NCBI RefSeq assembly: GCF_043641665.1 | Contig: NC_092200.1 | Location: 14,965,694 to 15,029,693 of the forward strand | Origin: Enoplosus armatus | Taxonomy: Eukaryota; Chordata; Actinopteri; Centrarchiformes; Enoplosidae | Direction of reading: 5' to 3' | Length of the DNA stretch: 64,000 nucleotides | Shown: one piece after another, positions 53,416 to 64,000 of the stretch | Layout: each line of letters begins with the position of its first letter | Position numbering within the stretch: the first letter of the stretch is position 1 | Made by a program: the position numbers and the translations under genes | Notes under the pieces: model-generated | What the model was told of the DNA's origin: nothing | Database searches by the model: none | Seen by the model: the letters and a program-made list of their open reading frames with translations, nothing else

Positions 53416-54370
53416 CCACATTAGTCCTTAAAGACAACAAGCAACACTCAGTGACTTTTGAAAATATGAAACAGTAATGCAGACATGTCTTTGACAGGTA
53501 TAGACAGTAGAAGAGTCTTGTGCTGCCTTACATCCAGCCTACACTGAACGTTCCTCTCATTGTATGCTCCTTGCATTAACCAGGACATCATTTCATATTG
53601 ACATTCAAGAGTGCAGTGAAGGAGTTGCACCTGCAGGCAAAGCGGGCAGAGGGCTTAATTAACACAAGTAAAGGGCAGTGACAGTAAACAAGTGAGCCCA
53701 CACACATCACTCCAGGCCATTTATCAAGAAATTATAGACGCAAACACTGCATTATCGCTCTATCTTTGTATTTCTTAACCGCATCTGCTCAGTCTGGCCT
53801 CCTCTCTCTATCATTACTCTTTCTTTATCCATTTCGTAAGCATGTATCTAGCATTTAGGAGAGCATGGGGAAGAAAATTATGTGGTGTATATTTGTATCA
53901 TACATATAGGAAAGATCACGCTACAATACTGGTGACTGAGCACACGGGGCAAGGAAGGGTGTAGGGACGGGGTTAAATCGAACAGTCCATGGAGTCAGCA
54001 TGCACGTTATCTGAAAGTGCCACCTGCTTCCCTCAATGGGAATCCACTCCTCCCGGGATCATTATGGAGCATGATGAGGAAGCAAGACTTCTCTCCACAA
54101 GATAATCTATACGCTGTGGACCAAAATGACGGAGATATTCTTGGGCTGCGGTGACATTTTTAAGGGTCAACCATAAAAGACAAGGAACATCTGAGATGGA
54201 GGAAAATCATTACTTTCCAGGTTTATGCCTCCTTATCATGCTCCAACAGCCTAGACTTGGAAAGAGACAGAAACATATGGAGGGGGTGGGGGTATTTCTG
54301 TGTTTTTATGCACATCAGGTGTTGAGGCTGCAACTCACATTTTATCTCACCGTTCCCCCTGCTAACGTAA
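53416..54370. other. downstream intergenic DNA, no gene seen
   Basis: Non-coding. No recognisable gene or repeat. Confidence 0.4.
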
Positions 54371-54590
54371 ATTCTGAATCAGAATCAGAAATATTGATCC
54401 CCGGGGGAAATTAGACAAAAAACTTAGATGGTGCCAGTATAGGAAAGTAAATCTGATAGCAGTGATACATCTGGCTGGGAGAAAATGTATCACCACAAAA
54501 ACAGGGTCAAATTTTGAAGTACTATCAGTAAATCAACTCAACAGTAATCAAGAGATTACAGCCATCAAGGTTTAGCAATGTTGGTCATAG
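54371..54590 (-). mobile_element. 5'-truncated LINE 3' end, antisense
   Basis: On the minus strand the segment reads TTTCCCCCGGGGATCAATAT followed by a tail of repeated TTCTGA units (TTCTGATTCTGATTCAG). The GGGGATCAAT-plus-short-repeat tail is the 3' end of fish L2/Rex-like LINEs, as at 12950-13180. The 5' limit is approximate. Confidence 0.6.
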
Positions 54591-55539
54591 AACAGACACC
54601 TTTAATTTAAGACACATCAACATAGCAGGGCACGTATTTATTCATCAGAGGCCTCGAAAGTTGCTAGATCACAGTCCTGGTCTTCAAAGAGCAAGCCTCT
54701 TGTCTTCCAAGCTAATAAATCACCCAGACCATCCACATATGCTACCAAGCTAGGAGCATGAGAAAAATACATGCAAGAAAGAGCTTTTTCCATCGTTCTT
54801 TTCTGAGTCAGGCATGGCTTTGCCTTCAGGCTGCGCTTTGTCTTTGCCTCCTGCTTTCCCACTTCTGACAATCCTCAGGGGTTGGTGTGCATGAAAAAGT
54901 AAAGAACTGATTGAACTTATAGCATGCTGCTATGCTTACAGTCTCTCTGACAGACACTCACACACAACAGCTGTGCGAGAACAGCAGGCTAGTTCTGTTG
55001 ACGATAAAACATGAAAAAGGATACAGTTATAATGGCATGCCACAACAGAGTGTTGTATCATTATGGATTCAGAATGCTGCATTCCCCATCGGCCGCAGCT
55101 CGAAGCAGAATGGCAGATTGGTCACGGCAGTATATGCGAGCTGTTTCTCACTTCACCTTTCTCATTAGCTGCCCATCGTAGTGCAGGAATTAATGCTTAA
55201 AAACACCAGGGAGGTGTTCATTTGTAGGTCCCATGTTAGCTGCTACTCTGCTTAGTGGCTCAGTTTGAAAATTCATGTGGTATAATAGTTCAACCGCAGG
55301 TTCCTCTCACTGCTGGATAACAATCACTTTTGGGACTCACGCAGATCATTTGGCCCCAGGCTAGGTCACCTCCATCCTATATACATAAAGCTTTAATCTG
55401 ACTTCACTGGGAGAACAATAGTCTTCAGGTCACCTTTACTGTCAGATTCTTTATTGCTGGAATAATGTTGAGAGGAGTTTGGTTTGATGAGACATCAAAG
55501 TTCATAAAGTTTAAATAATTTAAGTGTTTCATAATCATA
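54591..55539. other. downstream intergenic DNA, no gene seen
   Basis: Non-coding. The frame at 54638-54871 (minus) lacks motifs. Confidence 0.4.
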
Positions 55540-56410
55540 TTTAAAACTTGAGAGCAGACCTAAAAACTGGTTCTGAAACATTGTTTTGGGGTTCCAAGAA
55601 TTTTAAATGGGTGGTGCTTACATTTTTTAACATCCCTACAAGTCTACCATTATCCAAAGCAAAAATCTCATTGATGAATCATTTTATTGATTTTAATTGG
55701 TTCATATTAATGGAATGATTTGAAATCATCTGTCTTTTAAAGGCTAGCCTTTAATGTACAGTACTGTTCTGATTAAAGAGCTGCATATTTCAGACAGTAA
55801 ATTTACAACAGCCTTCAAAGCTGCATCTATTTTTGTTCGATATTTGTCTGGCCACTGGCCGTGGCACAGTTAGATAACCTTCCCAAACTTGGTCCCACCT
55901 ACAAAAGCTCTGATTGGCTTGTTTGTTTCAGAACTGATAGCTGACAGCAATGAGTTTTCCAATAGCACAAAGCTGCAATAACAGATTTTTTGGCCACTTG
56001 GGGCAGCAGAAACACTGGCAAACTTGTTAGCATACAGCTGCCTACACAATAAAGTACAATACCCACTCTTCTTTTAGCACTATTTTTGATCTCCACTAAC
56101 TCCTGAAGGAAAATTCTCTGTAGCTGCTAAATACGTCACTGTGTTCGCCACCTAGTTGCTTTGTCTGTCTGCTGTTTGGTGATGGGCAGGCAGTGTTCAG
56201 TGAGTTATTAGAGAGCTGTGAGAGTGAACCAAAACAGGAAAGTTGCGGGCTGGAAAACGAAAACATTGAGCTCTGCAGAGCTGGGGGGAACTGCAGAGAC
56301 GGTTAATATTTTTCTATGGGTTCATCACTATGAGTGACTCCTTATACATAGTAGTGATGAGGTCCATTGTTAACATAAAAACATTTATTATAGCCACTTT
56401 AAGGATATCA
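55540..56410. repeat. dispersed percomorph repeat region
   Basis: Contains GTTAGCATACAGCTGCCTAC, TTTTTGATCTCCACTAACTC, GGAAAATTCTCTGTAGCTGC, CACTGTGTTCGCCACCTAG, GTCTGTCTGCTGTTTGGTG, GGGCAGGCAGTGTTCAGTG and TTAGAGAGCTGTGAGAGTGA. I recognise this order from a repeat found many times in percomorph assemblies. Its superfamily and exact ends are not clear to me. No coding sequence. Confidence 0.5.
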
Positions 56411-58879
56411 TTTCTGATTGATGAAATGCAGTAGAGGTCCTAATATGTCCTTTTAACTCAAGCTAACTGTTGATTGATTCTATTTCCTACATATTGCCTT
56501 CACTGAAAGCCACTGCTGCACCAGTTTGCAGGGTTTCATATTCATAACCATATCCTGACTGGAAGACGAGTGTCAAACACTTTGACAATGTGTCAAGTAC
56601 AAGAACCTGGTATGATGAACTCCCACATCCCACAGAGATATCATTGTCCTTTCATCTGCTAGAAAACAGTGAGCCTCTGCTGAGAGCCAGCAGCTTGCTG
56701 AATAAACCATGGATGAGTCTAAATGTGTGGACATTTTATGTATCATGGCTAGGGACAGCAGTGTTGAATCAATCCCCCCAGGCATGGAACAGCCTCAGGC
56801 TATTATAAGGAGAGCTCTTACTGTTGAACCCAGAGGAGTAACAGTGCTGACAACCGCACTCAAGCTACTTAAATCAGATGCCCAGAGTAGCTTCAGCTAA
56901 AATGTTGAGATGCAGAAGGAAGGGCTAACAATTAGCATGCTAATCAGTGCTGTCTGGTTGAGCATCACTTTTTGAATACTCGTGTTGGCATTCTCCTGAG
57001 CTCAGTAGAACTCATAAAGCACTCCTGTCGGTCAACACCCCCAAGCATTTTTGTAGCTAAAGTGCAGTTAAGCATACTCCTAGCAAGGTTTATGGATTTT
57101 CCAAAGATATAATAGTGCCTTAATTGCATGTTGACTTTTTGGGGTAAGTGTGATGAAACCCAAAAGCAATCTTGAGAGCAGTTTTATGCATGTTCGCAAA
57201 GTGCTGTGGATAGTTCATCTGCTGGCTTTTTATTTTTCTTCAATCAAAAGTATTTTTGAAGTTTATAATGAGGGCGCAAGGGAAAGGATTTTAATGCAGC
57301 AATAGAGATCAAATGAGAAACAGAAGAAAAACAACAAAGAACTCAGCATCATGCTCAGGCCCAGTTGAAGAACTGCAAGAGTTGCAGGAGCAACTCTGCA
57401 TCAAAAAAGCTTTATTCCATAAGTGCCACTGAAGGACACAGCAGAGAAGCTCAATCATAGAAAGAGCAACCGACTCTTAATAGACTGTTCTTTCAACCGA
57501 GTCAATCAACGTTTTCCATTGAAAATCACAATGCATCTCTGGCTCCATTATCTGACAATGGACATGGTATTTTAGTGCAAAGAGTACATTCACAGATAGA
57601 CTAGTGAAATCACAATGGTTGGAGTTTTCCTCATTATTGGACTTAAAATCAATTTAATATCATCCAGGCAGCCAGTGCTTTTTGTTTATTTCAGTGCACA
57701 AGAAACTCAGTTATAATGAACACCTTATTTTTTGTCCATGGTATTGTCATGTGGTGCTGCAGTTGTGTGCAGCTACCAGTCAAGAATGCTTGGACATCCA
57801 AGAGCTGATGCAGCAGGTGTCAGATGTGGTGCAGAAATGACTTTTGCTGTCAGAAAATCAAGTTTAAACTGTGCTGTTACAGCCTTAACAGTATGCTGTT
57901 GTAAAAAAGGATAATGTAAGGTTGCAGTGCAATGCAATCTTGGGATGCATTTTTAAAAAATCTCAGTTTACAACTGCATTATCACCTTTGCTCAACTCAA
58001 CTCAACTTTTACACAACAAAATCAGTAAGTTGTTGGTGATGGATTGCCTATCTAAACCAAATTGGGTTTTTTTTTTTGGACAATGAAATTAACTGAAACT
58101 AATGGCTGCCAGGTAGGAAATCAATCTAGAAAGTTTGGGTTTGCTTTGGAAAAAGGTTGACAGCATTGTAAAGTATAAGCAATTTGTAGTTAATGGGCCA
58201 AAACATGCAAAACGACTGTTGCAGTTTTTTAAAGCCGGACCCATTAGTAGTGGAAACACTACCACACTATCAAGATTTCTTTCATTCATGTTTTTGTTTC
58301 TATTAACAACAATTTCAAAAGGCACCAGAGGGATATGTGACTCAGGGGAAGACTGACAAACAGCCATTGGATATACATTTCAGATTTCAACAAAGGGATT
58401 ACAAAGATGAGCTCCTCATTGGAGCTTATAGAGAAGCACTACCACGTTACTGCAAGGACTTGCTCAAAAAGTACACAAGAGTCTGGAAACCCACTAAGCT
58501 TATTGTGTGAGCCAGTGGAGTAAATTGGTCTTGATAATCAAAGATATGATAAAGGTTTGGGTGACCCTACAATCTGATTTTAGTCTATCCATTGCTCACA
58601 TCCCCTTCTTGTCCTTCTGATGTGCTCCAGTATCCTAGGACAAATTGGTGAATTATGCCCTCTGCAAGCTAAAAATGAACATGACTTAAAAATACTGACT
58701 TGTTGTACTGTACACTGCTTACAAAGTTACCCTTTTTTGCACTTAGCATTTCAAAGAAAAACAACATACTGTATGAGTAACTCTGGCTGCCCTGTTACCT
58801 TTGTTAATGAGATGGATCACTGAGGTCCAGTTCTGTCTGCAAGTCATTGAAAGTCAAACTCAAAGGAAATGTTGTAATC
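56411..58879. other. downstream intergenic DNA, no gene seen
   Basis: Non-coding. A short TTAGCATGCTAA segment near 56933 may belong to the repeat family at 28450. A TCAAC pentamer repeat lies near 57994. The open frames have no motifs. Confidence 0.4.
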
Positions 58880-59498
58880 TTAAAGGAATAGATTGCATTT
58901 TGGGAAATATGCTTCAGTTTATTGCACGAGTGTTACATGAGAAACTCAGGAGATTAAATATGCAAAGCTAAGACCTGCTGGCAGTTAACTTAAAGGGGAC
59001 AGGGGACAGGGGACAGGGGAAACAGCTATCCTGGCTCTGTCAAAAGGTAACAAAATCACCTACCAGCACCTCTAAAGCTCACTAATGAACACATTACATT
59101 TATTTACGACATGTTGTGGTTTTTATGTGCAGGACTATTTCTTGGCCGCAAGTGCAGTAACTTCCTGGAGTCTCTGCTGGTTGCCTGCCAACCTGACGTT
59201 GACAACAATAATCCAGGAAATATCCCAACACTTAAAGGGGGGGGTTATGTGTGGGATATAACAAGATATAATGTGTTGATTATTGAACTTTGGAGGTATT
59301 GGGAGGCAGATTTTGTTACCTTTGGACAGAGCCAGGTTAGCTGTTTCCTCCTGTTTCCAGTCTTTGTGCTTAGCTAAGCTAACCGGCTTCTGGCTGTAGA
59401 TTCATATTTAGTGTACAAACATGAGAATGGAATCAAATCTAACTCTCAGCAAGAAAGCGATTAAGAATATTTCCCAAAATGTCAAACTATTCCTTTGA
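58880..59498. mobile_element. foldback MITE-like element, copy B (near complete)
   Basis: About 619 bases. The left end TTAA + AGGAATAGATTGCATTTTGG and the right end (CCCAAAATGTCAAACTATTCCT + TTGA) are inverse copies over about 28 bases. Complementarity continues inward: GGGGAAACAGCTATCCTGGC and CAAAAGGTAACAAAATCACC on the left against TTTGTTACCTTTGGACAG and CCAGGTTAGCTGTTTCC on the right. The centre carries CTATTTCTTGGCCGCAAGTG and CTGGTTGCCTGCCAACCTG. There is a short GGGGACA tandem in the left arm near 58995-59018. It encodes no transposase. It is the best reference copy for this family in the window. Confidence 0.8.
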
Positions 59499-59559
59499 AA
59501 ACAATTTGGTAGTTTCTTCCATTAAAAAGCTGTTGTTCATCAGCAATATCAGTAGTCAG

Positions 59560-60012
59560 TGTCACAGTTTGCTTCCTAAGTATTGTGTTTAGTTTCATGT
59601 TTCCTGTTTTATTTTATGTTATTTTGTTTACTCTTGTGTGTTTCCCGCCAGTTTTGATTGCATGCTCCGCCCTGATTGAGTTCCCCTGTGTCTTGTTTTC
59701 CCTCCCTTGTTTAGTATATGGTCTGGATCTTCCCTCATTCCTTTGCCAGTTCGTTGTATGTTATGTTGCTGTGAGTTTCTTGTCTTGGCTCCTTGTTTCT
59801 ACCTGCGTTACCAGTGTTTTGGACCTGACTTTTTGGACTTTGATTCTTGCCTGCTCCTTGTCGGATTTGTTTGCCTGTTTGGGCTGCCATCTCCGGTTTT
59901 GACCCTTGTTCTGTCTCACCATCCTGTAAGTCTTTGTCCACTCTGTCTCGCTGTTCTGCATTTGGGTCCTCTTCCCCGAGTGCCTATTACCCTGATCGCC
60001 CCAGTTGTGACA
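59560..60012 (+). mobile_element. solo LTR with 5-bp target duplication
   Basis: A 453-bp unit begins TGTCACAG and ends TTGTGACA (TG...CA ends with 6-7 bp inverted termini). It is flanked on both sides by GTCAG (59555-59559 and 60013-60017). There is no internal gag/pol sequence next to it, so it is a solo LTR left by recombination between the two LTRs. The 5-bp duplication fits Ty3/gypsy- or BEL-type elements. Its T-rich strand yields long plus frames at 59585-59902 and 59707-60114 that are not genes. Orientation is assumed from the late TTTGGGTCCTCTTCCCCGAG segment near the 3' end. Confidence 0.85.
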
Positions 60013-60017
60013 GTCAG

Positions 60018-62183
60018 TAGTATTTGTATTTGGAAAGATTACAGTATGTCTGGTTTTTGGAGCACTTTACTCACCCCTGTTGGATGGGATGCTTGCATGT
60101 GTTGTCCTGCTTAAAGAAAAGAAATGACCTCATACAGTAGCCTTGAAAGACTGTAAACTGAATAAAAGATCTTCTTCAGTATAGTAAAATTGCTACAGCA
60201 AAGACGTACTGTATGTATATCGCAGCTGAAATAAAGATCCCCTGTGAAAAGGTTGCTTTTCTCCCTTTTCACGAGGCCCTGCTCCCCAACATTAACAGTT
60301 TTTGTGTCTACTTTAATTATTAATTTCAGTCCAATAACACAAGCTTGTTTTATTGTTTCATAGGATAATGACATGCTGAAAGGGGTCCATTCTGATGTGT
60401 GCATGACGTTGGGGTAGATCGGCTGCTATCAGGGATAGTGAAAACGGTCTTGCATCATTATGTCCTCTTAACAGGGTGCTGATGAAGTTAGTTCTGCAGT
60501 AAATGACGTTCTAGTAAATTTGGTGCACTCATCGGCATGTGTTTATGCTCATAGGTGAATTGTAATGTCAGCAGTACCTGTGAAATCTTTAATCCATGTT
60601 TTGTTATATTGTATGATTGTGATGCGCTATCTGTTCAGCTCACCCTATACTTACCTGGGAAGGTGGAAGGTTCCAGTTAAGTGAGGGTGAGGTAAAATGC
60701 CATTCATTGGAGTCGGGGGAGGAAAGGGTTTGGCAGCTTGTGTGTGCTGTGTTTTTTTTTCTTGCTTCAGCTCAATTTAGCTTTGAATTTCCCAGGTTCC
60801 TTTTTTTTTTTGTCAATAAATGCTACTTTCTTTGCAGTTACTCCTGCCTGTCAACCTGCTTCTTCCACATCCCTTTCAAAGTTTTCCAGAGCCCCCTTTA
60901 TATGGGGTGGCGGCACTACAACACCATTGTGATGTCACAAAGGGAGTCATCTATTAAGGCTCTTGACAAAGTATCACCGTCTGGAACTCTTTGTGGTACT
61001 AATGTTCACTTTAGGATTACAACAATACTAAATAATAAGAATAATGATAAAGTACTATCATTACTATAGTTATTGTGGTGTTAAGAATAAAAAATAATTT
61101 TCACCAACCGATTTATTCTGTCCTTTGTTATTTCCAATCACTGAGAACTTTTCTGCGAGGCTTTGTTTGCACAGAGTATTCAGACCAAATAATTATGCAA
61201 AAAAACTTCTGAAGTTGAAAAATCTCCAGTGAGAAATGTGAAGGCAACATTTTTTTGTAAATTCAGCATTTGCTATTTTTAATTCACCCAGTTTTTCCTC
61301 CAATTGTCTCTTGTGTTCTGCGCACCATTATCAAATTTTATCTGTAATTTGTCTTTTCTTCAAATACTTCTGTCCTTGTCCTGTGTCTTATCCCTTCAGC
61401 GTCATTGTGTTTGTCCTCCTAATAGAATTCTGAAGTTATCCGTTAAGGAGGTCTTGTTTTTCCGGTCCTTCTCTGAAGTCTCTAGCTGCCTCTTTGCCTT
61501 CACATGTGCTTCACTCTTTTCAAACCAGCTTCCATGAGTGGCTTGCCATTTTCTCTGTTTGACATAATGCATGGTTTTCAGTTTCCGCTTTCTATGTGGG
61601 TTCTGAACGTCCTGTATCAGTGGCTTTTTCGCTTTCCCATTGTCTTGTCTTAGCTGCTCCACTTTCTTGCTCCTCCGAGCCTTACCATTACCACACACTG
61701 CTGGTTATTGCCCGGAATGTCATTTCTATTTCCGCATTTGGACTTGAGGGTCTTTTCTTGCCATTTAACACACAGATTTTCTCCCAGGTGAATCAAGGCA
61801 GTCGGAGGAGTGCAACATCTCATTGCTTGCTAACATGCACAGTAAGCCCATAGGTCAGGGTCTTGGATTAGATTTTATCCCAAAGCCCTACTGAGCATGC
61901 TAAGCATTTTGTGGATGCTTGTGTTAACAGTTAAAAAATGTCTTGGTGACTGGAAGAATATGTATTTAATTTGAGTAACAAGTGTTCCTGCAGAGACTTT
62001 TTTACGTTGTAACCACTCGGCTACCAAGACTTTTAAATTTGGTTTCTGTTTCTTTCAACTTCATTTCAGTTGTTTAAACCAGTAATTCTTTGGTTTCTAA
62101 AGTTAGCCATACTTTACTGACCATCATTTCAAGTGTGTTACTATACTGAGCCATTGATTCATCTATATATATATTTTCAGTCA
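60018..62183. other. downstream intergenic DNA with an unassigned basic open frame
   Basis: Non-coding as far as I can tell. A minus-strand frame of 98 codons at 61402-61698 is lysine/arginine-rich (KARRSKKVEQLRQDN, NPHRKRKLKTMHYVKQRKW). The strand is purine-rich overall, which alone would produce such a peptide. No family was recognised. Confidence 0.35.
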
Positions 62184-62370
62184 AACCCACTTATCCTCAA
62201 CAGGATAATGGGCAAGATTGCCTGTCTCTGTTCACATTGGGAGAAGCAGGGTAAAAGCCTGGAGCGGTTGGCAGTCTATCACAGGGCTGATGCATACAGA
62301 CAGAAAACACTTAGATTCATATAGACGAATTAGAAACGCAGCTAACCTGCATGTCTCTGGACTGGAGCGC
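62184..62370 (+). repeat. dispersed fish repeat fragment
   Basis: The series ACTTATCCTCAACAGGATAATGG, CATTGGGAGAAGCAGGGTAAA, GGCAGTCTATCACAGGGCTGATGCATA, ACAGACAGAAAACAC, ACGAATTAGAAACGCAGCTAACCTGCATGTCTCTGGACTG follows, in order, a very common teleost repeat (the CACAGGGCTGAC...AACCTGCATGTCTTTGGACTG unit). The copy is diverged. No coding sequence. Confidence 0.7.
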
Positions 62371-64000
62371 CTTAAAGGTTCTTTTGACTGTAACGGAGGA
62401 AATGGGAAACATGGTTTGATAGATCAAGCATTGATGTTAACAATGTTATGATTGGTGTAGCAGGTGTGATGTCAAATATATACTTCCTTTCTTTTGTTAT
62501 GCAGCTGTTATTTTAATTGGTGTGGTAATACAATTACACAAGCACTCATACAGTTGTTCTACATATTAGTGTGTAGTGTATTTGGTTCAACCACAATACT
62601 GCTTTGACATTTTTCAACAAAATCAGACAAATCAGAATCTACAGTATAATTTGTGTAAATGTCTTCTCAATAAATTCAATAACTTCTCCAAGTTAAGATT
62701 GGGAGCTCTTGTTGCACTACTTTTCAATATTTACATACAACCACTAGGGATCATCATTGGCAAGCACAATACAAATGTTGTTGAGTAACTCTACACAGAG
62801 GTACTTATTACAGTAAATCAATATACAGATGATCTAAAACCTCATTCAACTAAACCAGCATAGGTGGGAAATGCAGCCATGATAGGTTTATATCTAGACT
62901 TACATCTTCAAATTCTTGGTAGTTTTCGCTTGGCTTACTGATATCAAGCCACAGACCACAAACCAGTCACACAAGCTAGCAAGTTAAAATTACGAAAGAG
63001 ATCCATAAAAGTGACAAGTGACGAGGCAAAATATTGGCATGATAACGCAGCTTGGTCATAGCTTTGGTAGTATGTCACATGTAGCGCAGTGTAGCACCAT
63101 TATTGAGCAGTTGAAAATGCTTCATAAAATGGTGAAACTCCAGCGTGGACAGGCTTTTTTTCATCCCACAACAGAGGATAGGTCACAATGTGAGAATTCA
63201 TTGCACTCGGCCAGATACTTGTTGAGTCATTGTATCAATTGACAACTCTATCAAACCCACACAGATGTAGTATGGTCACTTTGTACTTTGGTAGGTAAAA
63301 TTGTATTCATACACTTTTACTAAATTGGGATTTTGAATGAATTTTGAAGTATAAATTTGAAGACATGAAGTGCTTTACTTGCACTGATACGGTCACTTGA
63401 CTGGCTCCAGGCTCACATACACTACTGGAAAAGAAGACAGCGTAGACACCTAAGTGCTGACTTTTTGTTTCTTGTGTGTCTCTCCACTTCTGCTCCTTAC
63501 TGTCAAAATATTAGAAACATATTAAAGATGAAATGATTTGATTGGTACTCAAGCATAAATTGTTGCAAATAAATCAAGGCCAAATAAACAAAGGATTCAG
63601 TATAACTCCACCAAAAGATGTTTCTTGGCAGCATAGCAAGAGCTTTGAAAAGACATGTACAACTACCCCATTTTATTTCACCGTCTATAATGTCCTAAAA
63701 ACATTTAGTAGGAAGTTTCCTGGAGAGAAATACAGCATGTAATCTTATACTAAGTATAGGTAAAATAGAGACAATATTCGGAGACAGATCTTTAAGCTAG
63801 AGATTGATTGTAAGCTGTTGTTCTAGAGGAATACAACTGAACAGCTAATCAAATAAATAATGTGTAAATTCTAATAATACAAAATGGTTGGATGTTTAGG
63901 GGTGTGGAACAGACTCACAACCTCAGTATTTCTAAAATATAAACGACAGCCCTACATGTAGTCATTGGAGAGGACATGCTAGCTCCATTTTATCAGCAAG
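62371..64000. other. downstream intergenic DNA, no gene seen
   Basis: AT-rich non-coding sequence to the window end. The open frames show no motifs. Confidence 0.4.

Noticed and set aside
59585..60114. Long plus frames rich in hydrophobic residues and cysteine, resembling a membrane protein
   Set aside because: They lie inside a solo LTR with exact ends and target duplication; T-rich DNA produces such frames.
61402..61698. Possible col11a1 variable-region exon, since col11a1 neighbours olfm3 in vertebrates
   Set aside because: The strand and side do not fit the usual order, and the peptide does not resemble the known acidic/basic variable region beyond being lysine-rich.

Overview
The window looks like a vertebrate nuclear genome, most likely a percomorph teleost. 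It is intron-rich and gene-poor, carries many CA/GT microsatellites, and is full of dispersed repeats typical of spiny-rayed fish: L2-like LINE relics, a hAT-type element, foldback MITE-like elements, a tRNA-derived SINE and a solo LTR. There are no bacterial-style operons, CRISPR arrays or rRNA genes. Nearly all open frames longer than 60 codons look like chance frames or repeat fragments.

One protein-coding gene can be supported: olfm3 (noelin-3 / olfactomedin-3), complete on the plus strand, with six coding exons at 19237-19305, 32702-32845, 33322-33477, 34821-35040, 36221-36327 and 36664-37341. The exons join in phase with canonical GT/AG borders and give a 457-residue secreted glycoprotein: signal peptide, Noelin region, coiled coil, then an olfactomedin beta-propeller domain. 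The first exon is of the short-signal-peptide type. It sits just downstream of a CpG-rich promoter/5' UTR that carries a 24-codon uORF. Whether this is the a or b co-orthologue of a duplicated teleost pair cannot be told from the window.

Layout: 1-18.9 kb is upstream non-coding DNA with a LINE nested in a foldback element (1.76-4.55 kb), a hAT-type element with a perfect 8-bp target duplication (6975-7559), one copy of a roughly 0.7-kb repeat pair, an antisense LINE 3' end, and other dispersed repeats. 19.0-38 kb is olfm3, with a 13.4-kb first intron and a compact exon 2-6 block; introns 1 and 3 hold repeats and intron 2 holds a CA microsatellite. 38-64 kb is downstream non-coding DNA. It holds a tight cluster of octamer (POU-factor) motifs near 46.6 kb, LINE fragments, a tRNA-derived SINE at 53.2 kb, a second foldback element (58880-59498) and a solo LTR with a 5-bp target duplication (59560-60012).

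I found no clearly novel system. The most interesting signals are the octamer cluster, the uORF plus alternative splice donor at the olfm3 promoter, three near-perfect short hairpins, and the cleanly bounded mobile elements.
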